From: Ophiosphaerella korrae
Taxonomy: Eukaryota > Ascomycota > Dothideomycetes > Pleosporales > Phaeosphaeriaceae
Assembly: GCA_028456385.1 (NCBI GenBank)
Contig: JALNQF010000111.1
Coordinates: 87,077-151,076, forward strand
Direction: 5' to 3'
Length of the DNA: 64,000 nt
Shown: piece by piece, positions 54,997-64,000 of the stretch
Layout: every line of letters begins with the position of its first letter
Position numbering within the stretch: the stretch's first letter is position 1
Translations under genes and position numbers: made by a program
Notes under the pieces: generated by a model
Told to the model about the DNA's origin: nothing
The model's input: only the letters and a program-made list of their open reading frames with translations
Databases searched by the model: none

Positions 54997-56479
54997 TATT
55001 ATAAGAGTAATATGTAAGGCCGGGCTCTGTGCCACTAGACCAGACGTAACCCCAAAAGAGGTACAGTATACCTAATAGGCATACTAGGCACAGAATAGTA
55101 TATATATGTACTAGGGATACTTGCAGTAGGCCCGGGGCCAGCCCATAGCCGGCCGAGGGTTGCATGGAAAAGTACCCGTAACATTATCTCCCCCTTCTCT
55201 AGACCTCGTCCCGAGGACCTAAGGTAGAGCGCGATCACTACAGTACTACCAGATGACTACCGTGAGCTCGTAGCGCGGCACTGCAGACCTGTTACGTCAT
55301 CACACAAAGGAGTAGTGACGTAATACTCTATCGCCGCAGCAACAGACAAAGCCACGTACCATACACTAGACCCCCAGCAAGCGACAGCGACAAGGCAAGC
55401 CTTGCGCCTCAGCTAAGGTCAAAGGAGACATTCAGCTAGCTTTAGCTAGCCTAAGAACAGAGACGTACTCAAACTCAGGCTGTATTAGGCATACTCTGTA
55501 AGGCCGGGCTCTATGCCACCAGACTAGACGTAACCCTAAAAGAGGTACAGTATGCCTAATAGGCATACTGGGCACAGAATAGTATATATATATACTAGGG
55601 ATACTTGCAGCAGGCCCGGAGCCAGCCTATAGCCGGCCGAGGGTTGCATAGAAAAGTACCCGTAACATAATAAGAGAAATCGAAATAGAACTAATTAGCC
55701 TTATTACAAATAATAACATAATATAGGACAAGTAAGGTAATAACTTAGATTAGAAAGTTAATTACAATTAGGATATATAATAACTTTGTAAATTTATAAT
55801 CTTAGTAAATATAAAGCTATAAAGCTAAAGAATAATAGACGTATATAGTTAATAGTAATACGTATTATTAGAATAGTATTAGTAATTTAATTATTAACTA
55901 CAAGTAACAATATATTAATATCGCAAGAATTATTCTATTGTTTATAAGTTTATTACCTAATTACTATACGTACTTTTATTATTAACTTTTAATCTACTAA
56001 CACCTACTCCTAGTAGCTACTTATAGTTAATAACAAGTAGCCCTATTATACCTTACTAATCTAGTTATTAGAAGAAGTAAAGTGTAAGTAGTGTATAGTC
56101 TAAGCTAATATAATAGTAGAAAGTATAACTAGGAAAAGAGGTAAAGTACCTCTAAGTAGTTATAAGTTAGAGAAAACTAACTAGGTAGTAGTTAAATATA
56201 TTTAAACAACCTAATTACTAAAAAGGAAGATATATAACTTATAATTAAAGCTCTAGAAACGTAGAATAAAGAACTATAAGAATATATTAAATAAAACAAA
56301 GCTTAAATTAAAGCTATTATAGTACGATAAAACTAAATAGAATAAATTACTTAGAGACTAGAAATAAGTATAATAAAGAAACTACCTAAGATACTTATAC
56401 TTAAGAAATATAATAGAATAAAAAAGGAACTAAAACTCTTTTTAGCTTTAGTATAACTATAGATAGATATATAAGTACT
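54997..56479 (+). mobile_element. Gypsy copy 3, truncated (5' LTR and start of gag), opposite orientation
   Basis: The reverse complement of the copy 1 LTR aligns from 54997 to 56050, interrupted by the TRIM element at 55013-55667. The LTR lacks one of the two internal tandem units, so it is shorter (about 394 bp net of the insertion). From 56051 the sequence follows the 5' internal region and early gag of copy 1 (for example matching AAGAAACTACCTAAGATAC near 56380) up to 56479, where a Copia LTR begins. Heavily RIP-altered. Confidence 0.75.
55013..55667 (-). mobile_element. Terminal-repeat retrotransposon in miniature (TRIM), 655 bp, complete
   Basis: Two 171-bp direct repeats (55013-55183 and 55497-55667) start TGTAAGGCCGGGCTCT and end GTACCCGTAACA. 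The 5-bp sequence TAATA lies on both outer sides (55008-55012, 55668-55672). Just inside the left repeat the minus strand reads AGAAGGGGGAGATAA, a polypurine tract, so the element runs on the minus strand with its 5' LTR at the right. The 313-bp interior has no protein frame. CG, CA and TG are plentiful, in sharp contrast to the RIP-saturated surroundings. Confidence 0.85.
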
Positions 56480-56868
56480 TATTAGATAAGTTACACGATT
56501 AGATACTCGATACACGATTAGATACGCGATTATATATACGATCGCTAAGCTACTAACCTTACTATAGCTAAAAGGATTATAGCCTTAACCTTTATAAATA
56601 AAGGAATTAAATAAAGAATCTTATATACAAAGGAATAAACTACGTTAGTATAACTAATATAATAAAGTAACTAGTACCTTAATAGAAGAGGTATTAAGGA
56701 TCTAGTTTACTACTATCTTAAGAGACCTAGCTAAAACTACTATATTGTAGATATATAGATAGATTGTAGAGCTAGAGATAGATAGTAAGATTAATCTACT
56801 TAGTTTATACCTAGTACTATTAAGTTATAAGTAATTAATTTAAAAAAAAGCTTTTCTAAAAGCCTTAG
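56480..56868 (+). repeat. Copia-type LTR, copy c (first part; resumes at 63896)
   Basis: Plus-strand copy starting TATTAGATAAGTTACACG at 56480, homologous to copies a and b in reverse. It is split by Gypsy copy 2 at 56868 and continues from 63896 to about 63988. Confidence 0.6.
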
Positions 56869-57328
56869 TGTAATAGGTATACTAGGGTTAACTACCTAGT
56901 AACTTATAGGTTATTAGTAGATTAAGAAGTAATAACAAAAGCTTGTATAGTAATTAGCAATAAGTATAAATAATAGTTAATTTATATACGTAATATTAAG
57001 TATTAGCGTTTTAGGTTAGAGATTAGATTACTAATACTATCCTAATAATATGCGTTACTACTAACTATATACTTGTACTAATCTATTTATATAATATTAT
57101 AGATTACTATTAATCTATCTATACGTAACTATAGATTACCTTAATCTATTAGTATATTATAGTAGATTACTCTTAATCTATTTATACGTAATTATAAATT
57201 ACTACTACGTATCCTAGTTATAAGTAGTTTCCTAATTAAAGTTATTACTCTACTCGTCCTATACTTTGTTAGCACCTAAGTTAAGACTAATTAGCTCTAT
57301 TACAATTTCTCTTGTTATATCTATAATA
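56869..57328 (-). repeat. 3' LTR of Gypsy copy 2
   Basis: 460 bp, begins TGTAATAGG; ends ATAATA where the partner LTR has ATAACA. Contains repeated ATAGATTACT/TTAATCTAT units at about 57075-57200 not seen in copy 1 LTRs. Confidence 0.9.
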
Positions 57329-60300
57329 CTATCTCCTCTTTTAGGTAGGTTCTAGTTTATCTACTATAAAGCTAAAGTTATTAATCTAGTTTCTTTATTA
57401 ATATAGAGCTCTTTATTCTCTATCTCTATACCTACTAAATCTACTCTTTATTATCTTTAATTAGTAAATTATATATTATACTATAGTATTACTATATTTC
57501 TTTATTTACGTTGTAAATCTTTAAATCCCTCTATAGAGTATATTTCTTTAAAATATAGTAAGGCTTATAAGGTATATATTTATACTAACGCTTATACGTT
57601 ATATAATCTTTCTAGTGTATCTCTTATAAAGTATAAGTTAATAATACTTATTCTTGCGTCTATACTTATTTACAATAAAGAGATCTATTAACTATACTTA
57701 AGATAAACTATCTAGATAGATTGCTAAAGCTAAAAAAGAATATAATTAGCTTCTAAGTATATAGGTAGAAAATTATACTTGTCTAGTTTATCTTTATAAG
57801 ATAAAAGCCTTAAATAATAAAAAGTCTATTGCGTAGGCTACCTTTATAGAGTCTAAGCTTAACTTTAAGGCTATAGTAGGGGCTACTCCTATTATATTAA
57901 GCGTTCTTATTATCTCTCTATCTAGTAGTAGTAGCGTTAATTTTCTTAGTTTACTATAAGGCGCTCTAGAGGGTTTTAACTTTAAAACTCCTCTAGTTTC
58001 TTAAAGTAGTTAAGGTTATCTTCTAGTTCCTATATATCTTCTTATAGTTGCTCTCTTTTGTCTATACCTATCTATTTTACTAAATAGTAGTTCCTGTTAT
58101 TATAGAACTAGTATACTAGAATTTCTTTAACTTCTTATTCTTCCTATTCTCTATATATATCTACTTTATATACTAGTAGTTCTACGTCTTATAGTACTAT
58201 CTTAAGTAGCGCTATATAAAAAGTTAAGTATATCCTTATTTTATTTAGTAGTTTTAGCTTAAATATAACTAGTATAACTTTCTTTTTAACTTTATATAGT
58301 CTTATTTTAATATAGTCTAGTTTAAGACTTAGTCTTTTACTCTTAATATTTTTTTATACTAACTATACTTTTTCTCCCTCTTTAAATTAGGGTCCCTTTT
58401 TATACTTTTTATTATAGTATCTTACTATTTAATTATATAAGAATTCTATATCTTATCTTAGTTAATTGTATATATCTCTAAGTTTATTAGTAAGGTTTTT
58501 TCCTCTTAAGAACTAAGATACCTATTCTCTTAGTATTTAGTATACATTAGGGTTAAATCTATAGTTTATAAAAAAAAGTAATATTTCTATTACTATATTC
58601 TTTGCGCTATTATATACTAACTATACTATAGGTAGTAGTTATACCTAGTTATTCTAGTTGTAGTTAAGGTAACATCTTAAGTATTATTCTACTATCTAAT
58701 TTATTTATTCTAATTATCTATCTATTTAGAGGTAATAAATAGTAGATATTATACATTATATTCTTAATTATACTATTATTGTTCTCTATAATTTTAATAT
58801 AAATCTTATATCTCTATCTATAATAATTTCGTCTAGTAGTCTATATTAACTAATTATAGTTCCTAAAACCTAGTATATAGTAACCTTTATCTTACTTTTC
58901 TCTTTATATAGTCTAAAGTATAAGTACTTTATAAGTTTATCTACTATTATTAGGATTCTATTATACTTAACTCCTAATATTAGGTCTTTTAACTTTAGTA
59001 GCTTTGTAATAAAATCTATTATAATAACTCTCTATAGTTATTCTAGTACTTCTACTAGTTATAGTATTCTATATCGTACGTATCTATTATACTTATTTTT
59101 GTAGTATTCTATATAGTCTTGTAGTACTTCTATTACTAGTTATCTTACTCTTAGGATATAGTAGTCTTATAGTAGCCTATCTAGAGTTTTATTAATTCCT
59201 TAGTATCTATATACTAGTAATTTATAGAATTATTATATAAATTCTCTTTAGATTTTCTTTAAGATATATATTCTTCTATAGGCTTATATAAGTCCTTCTT
59301 AGGTTTCTAGATTCTTTATTTCTTTAGATACTTCTTGCGTTATTTTCTAAATCTATTCGTCTATATCTTACTACTTGTTCTTTTAAGGTTTATAGCTATT
59401 TTAAGTATATTTAGGACTAAATATCCTTCCTTATTCTTTACTAGAACTATACTAGTAGCGTTTACTTCTTCTTATAAGTCTATTCTTCTACTAAGGGTAT
59501 CTACTAATTAGTTATCTTTCTCTTTTATATATATAATTTCTAAGTTAAATATTAATAGAAATTCCTACTATCTTATATAGTACTATAATAGTTCTTTATT
59601 TAGTATAAATCTTATAAGATTCTTATAGTTTATATAGACTATTATTTTATATTTTACTCTTTATAGGTATACTCTCTATTATTTAAATACTTTATAGATT
59701 ACTAGTATTTCCTTATTATAAATTAGGTAGTAAAGCTCTACTAGCTTTATCTTCTTAGAGAAGTATTTAACTAAATATTCTTGTTTAGTTCTTAGATCTT
59801 CTTATATTAGTGCTATTCTATAGACTAAGTTAGATACGTCTATTTTTACTATTACTAGTAAGTCTAGGTTATATATTCTAATAACTAGGTTTTCTATAAA
59901 CTTCTTTTTAATCTTATTAAATACCTTGTTATATTCTTTTATCTACTTAAATAGTATATCTTTTTTTATAAGCTTTGTTATTAGTTCTATATCTTTAGAC
60001 TATCTTACTATTAACTTTTTATAAAAGTTTACTAGTCTATAAAATTATTATACCTTTTTTAGGTTTTTTAGTGTTAGTTATTTATTAATTAATTTAATCT
60101 TTCCTAGGTTAATTTTAATTTTTCTTAGTTTAATAATAAATCTAAAGAAGTCTATTTCTTTTATATAGAATTTATATTTCTTTATTTTAAGAAATAATTT
60201 ATTTTCTACTAGTCTTTCTAGTACCTTGCATATATATTGTAAATGTTTATCCTCTATTTCTAAGAATATAAAGATATTATCTAAATATACAAATATAAAT

Positions 60301-63300
60301 ATATCTAAGTACTCTCTTAGTACTATATTAATTCTTTCTTAAAATACTACTAGTGCGTTTATTAAGCTAAAAAATATAACTAAATATTTATATAGTCTAT
60401 ATTATATTCTAAATACTATTTTCTACTTATTACCTTCTTTAATTCTAATTTAGTAGTAGGCGTTTTAGATATCTAGTTTTATAAAGATTTTTACTTTTTA
60501 TAACCTATCTTATATTTTATCTATTCTAAGTAAAGGATATTAGTTTTTACTTATAACTACGTTAGTTTTCTTAAAATCTACGTAGAGTCTTTTATTATTT
60601 ATTCTCTTTTTATCTATAAATATAAGTCTATATACTACTAAAGATTTAGATTCTCTTATCTATCCTTTCTTTATTACGTTCTAAATAAAGGTTTACTTAA
60701 TTTTTAACTCTTCTTCTATTTTTTAGTAGACTAGGCTTTATTTAATGTTTTTTCCTTTCTCTAGTTCTATCGCTAAGTCTTATAGCTAATATTCTAGGAG
60801 GTAATCTTTAGGTTCTATAAGCTATTCTTCTTATTTTTTATATTCTTCTAGGAATTCTCCTTTATAGGTACTTATATTAGCTTTTAATATATCTATTTTA
60901 TAGTAGCTAACTTTTCTTATTTTCTAGTTAATATGTAGGTTAGTTATTTATAGCTAGGGTATTCCTAGTATAATTTCTTACTTGTTATTAATTATTATTA
61001 TATTTATAACTATATTTTTAATCTTTATCTCTTCCATCTCTAATATAGAGAGAACTATCTTAAACTTTATAGGTTCTTAAAATAGTTTTCCTTTAATTAT
61101 ACTTAATTATTATTAGTATTTATTTATTATATAATATATTCTTTGTATTTCTATAAACTTTTTTAATATAAAGTTTCTTATAGCCCTACTATTAATTATT
61201 AGTTATACTTTTTTTCTTTAGTAGGTTCCTGTTTTTATAATATATAGGCCTCTTATACCTTTTAATTAATCTTACTTAAGTATCTTTATAAATTATCTAT
61301 CTTTCTAGGGCTATAGCCTTATTTTAAGCTTATATTCTTTATATTTTAAGTATTTATTATTCTTATATATATACTATAGTCCTCCTTAGACGTATTTCTT
61401 AGATAGTTTTAGTCTAGGCTTTACTACTACATAACCTTCTTCTAGTATTATTTCTTATCCTTAAATATTTTCTACTAGAATTACTCTTGTATAATTATAG
61501 CCTCTTCTTCTTATAGGCTATATACTATTGTTTAGTTTAGGGTTCCTATATATAATATAATTCTTATCTAGGTATATTATTTTGTTATCTTGTTCCTAGT
61601 ATTTATCTTTTCTAGGTATATCTATTATTAGGATATAGTATACTACTAGTATTCCTAGTATATAGGCTTTATTAATCTATTACATCTTTCTTACAAGGAA
61701 CTACTATTCTCTTTATATAAGTATTCTTTTTACTATAACTATATTTTACTTTATCTATTCTTAAAATAGTATAAACTTTATTTCTTTAGGATTACGTTCT
61801 TTCTAGTCTTTGTACGCTTCCTCTATACTTATAACTAGTAAGTATTTCTAAACAAACTTCTATTCTTTGTTTTATTCTTCTATATCTATTATTGTATAGC
61901 TATTATAGCTATATATATCTAGCTAGGCGTACTTTATACCTCTTATACTAACTTTTTCTTTACTTCTTTATAGTTCTTTAGAGGAAGCTATAGTAGTCTC
62001 TTTATCTAGTACTAGTTCTTTAGCCTAGATTAATAGAATCTAAGGTCCCTCTCCTTCTAAGTATTCTATTAGTAAGTCTATTATATATACTATTTCTTTT
62101 AGCTATACTTTTATTCTTTCTTTTATTACTTCTACTCTATTTTTCTATAAGAACTATTTTACTCTCTCTTTACTAAATTAATATATATAGTAGTTGTTTT
62201 TATAATAAAAGGTCTAATAGAGTATTATATATTATAATTCTTTACTCCTAGCTACTTTCTCTTAAGGTTTAGCCTATACTTTAGGTACTTCTTTCTTACT
62301 TTTAGTTATCTTTAACTATATTTCTTTATCTTTCTTATAGTTTTTACTTCTATAGTCTTTTATAAAGTATCTTAGTTTTCTATATTTATAATATACTATA
62401 TCTTTCTTCTTTTATAATTAGTAATCTTTTACGTAGTAGCTTTTCTTACTATAGTTAAAGTATGTAAAGTCTTTATTCTTTTTCTTTCTCCTATCCTTGT
62501 TAGTATTAAGGATTATAGGGTCTCTAGCGTCTTAGTTTTTAAGTTAGCTACTATACTTATTCTTCTTCTATTCTTAAAGATTGTTATTAATTTATATTAC
62601 CTATTATTTTAGAACTTCTAGTATCTTTAGTTTCTCTATATAAATTATTTTGTATTAGATTTTCTTATTTAGTCTTTGTTTAAATTATAATATTAAGGCT
62701 AATTTATTCTATTCTATATTTTAAGATAGCTATTTAAACTATAATATATAGTTAGAGATACTCTTTTGTTATATAAGTTTTATAAGTTTTTCTTTAGCTT
62801 GTTAAGTAATATCTATATCTCTAAATACTACTCTTATTCTTTTAGTAAAGTATTTGTAACTTCTAAAAATAGCTTTAGTTTTATCCTTCTATATAATTAG
62901 AGCGTATATTGTATAATCTATTTAGTAAAGTTTAAACTATCTTATTGTATCCTCTTTAAGGTGCATTATAATATATATTACTTTCTTTTCTTTTAAGTTA
63001 AAGTATAGTACTTATATATCTATCTAGAGTTGTACTAATACTATAAAGGGTCTTAACTTTTCCTTTATTCTATTAAATTTCTTAAGTATAGGTATTTTTA
63101 GTAGCTTCTTTGTTGTACTTATCTTTAGGCGTTACGTAATTAGTTCTATCTAATTTTATCCCTTAATAATAGCTTTAATCTAGGCTTTATTTTATTTTGT
63201 ATATTCTTAGAGATCCTTATTTTATATTTCTAAGGTATTAATTACTATTTTTATGTTTTCTTTCTTAGAGATTAAGTTATTTAGGTAGTTTTTAATATCT

Positions 63301-63435
63301 TTCTATACTATATTATCTAACTTGTAACTACTTATAGGTACCTAGACTCTCCTTTTAGTTAAACTTTCTACTATCGTGTTAGCTAGACTACGCGCTACTT
63401 ACGCTTTACTTCTCTTAATAACTAAATTAGTAAGG

Positions 63436-63895
63436 TGTAATAGGTATACTAAAGTTAACTACCTAGTAACCTATAGGTTGTTAGTAGATTAGGAAGTAAT
63501 AACAAAAGCTTATATAGTAATTAGCAATAAGTATAAATAATAGTTAATTTATATACGTAATATTAAGTATTAGCGTTCTAGGTTAGAGATTAGATTACTA
63601 ATACTATCCTAATAATATACGTTACTACTAACTATATACTTGTACTAATCTATTTATATAATATTATAGATTACTATTAATCTATCTATATGTAACTATA
63701 GATTACTTTAATCTATTAGTATATTATAGTAGATTACTCTTAATCTATTAATATATAATTATAGATTACTACTACGTGTCTTAGTTGTAAGTAGTTTCCT
63801 AATTAAGGTTATTACCCCGCTCGTCCTATACTTTGTTAGTACCTAAGTTAGGACTAATTAGCTCTATTACGATTTCTCTTGTTATATCTATAACA
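63436..63895 (-). repeat. 5' LTR of Gypsy copy 2
   Basis: 460 bp, equal in length to its partner; ends ATAACA at 63895, followed by the CTTAG duplication. Confidence 0.9.
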
Positions 63896-64000
63896 CTTAG
63901 TATCTCTCTCTAATAAGGCCTTTATATAGCTATTATAAAAAAGCCTTTTTATTAAACTACTATAACTTCTTTTAAATCTAATAATTAAGAGTCTTACTAC
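63896..64000 (+). repeat. Copia-type LTR, copy c (remainder) and window end
   Basis: After the CTTAG duplication the sequence resumes the copy c LTR (TATAGCTATTATAAAAAAGCC) to about 63988. If this is a 5' LTR of a plus-strand Copia element, its body lies beyond the window. Confidence 0.55.

Larger units (their letters stand above)
56869..63895 (-). mobile_element. Full-length Gypsy retrotransposon, copy 2 (7027 bp)
   Basis: LTRs of 460 bp at 56869-57328 and 63436-63895 and the target duplication CTTAG at 56864-56868 and 63896-63900 define a complete insertion. The interior is collinear with copy 1 on the minus strand, but more TA-saturated. The reverse-transcriptase core reads YLDN instead of YLDD (60276-60287), a G-to-A change that removes a catalytic Asp, and stops are frequent. 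It is dead. Confidence 0.9.

Noticed and set aside
55035..55238. Small open frames over the TRIM left LTR.
   Set aside because: They cross LTR boundaries and have no family resemblance; they are by-products of the element's GC-rich sequence.
1..64000. CRISPR arrays, bacterial operons or prophage.
   Set aside because: Introns, HET genes and Pol III/Gypsy/Copia features show eukaryotic fungal DNA; no regularly spaced repeats of CRISPR type were seen.

Overview
The window is nuclear DNA of a filamentous ascomycete (Pezizomycotina, most likely a Dothideomycete of the Pleosporales type). The evidence is short 45-100 bp introns with GTAAGT/GTACGT-like donors and CTAAC-like branch sites, a run of HET-domain genes, fungal pogo/Fot1, Gypsy and Copia elements, and a large block of TA-saturated DNA in which transposon reading frames are broken by C-to-T/G-to-A changes, as repeat-induced point mutation (RIP) leaves them. 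The species call is an inference; no marker gene settles it.

Region 1 (about 1-36.5 kb) is gene-bearing and mostly of normal composition. It holds a fold-back MITE (223-585), a short-chain dehydrogenase (1108-2150), an RNase-H-fold exonuclease-like protein with a zinc knuckle (5261-6343), a Cys-rich secreted candidate (6796-7611), a HET-domain gene (8744-10727), a DUF7730/F-box-like gene (10811-11898), an unknown gene split by a pogo element (12943-15549), a ThrE/PRM10-type transporter (17554-20484), an FAD monooxygenase (22548-23918), a truncated HET C-terminus (24849-25937), two single-pass membrane proteins (26764-28231) and a HET pseudogene (28725-31723). Core housekeeping genes follow: a WW/FF-domain splicing/transcription factor (31918-33633), divergent from the proteasome alpha-3 subunit (33873-34788), and an unknown Ser/Pro-rich protein (35199-36518).

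Region 2 (36.5-44.5 kb) is an accessory transition zone. It has a 5S rRNA fragment, a nest of Copia and two pogo elements, a decayed FAD-linked oxidase, an intact HET gene whose C-terminal half is five VCBS/FG-GAP-like repeats (40673-42313), a dynamin GED fragment cut off exactly at a pogo terminal repeat, and a 1.2 kb element with about 265-bp inverted arms, one normal and one RIP-altered.

Region 3 (44.5-64 kb) has no intact host gene. It contains two full-length Gypsy retrotransposons on the minus strand with equal-length LTRs and matching 5-bp target duplications (45892-52960, TATAT; 56869-63895, CTTAG), a truncated third Gypsy copy on the plus strand, Copia LTRs and an RNase H remnant, and a 655-bp terminal-repeat retrotransposon in miniature (55013-55667, TSD TAATA) that is much less mutated than its host. 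A nesting order can be read from the junctions.

The housekeeping genes give no sign of working together as a cluster. The accessory part is enriched in HET (non-self recognition/incompatibility) genes at several stages of life: intact, truncated, nonsense-mutated, and one with an unusual repeat tail. All exon models were made by eye from frame, splice signals and protein-family continuity; where all exon lengths sum to a multiple of three this is stated or can be checked from the coordinates.
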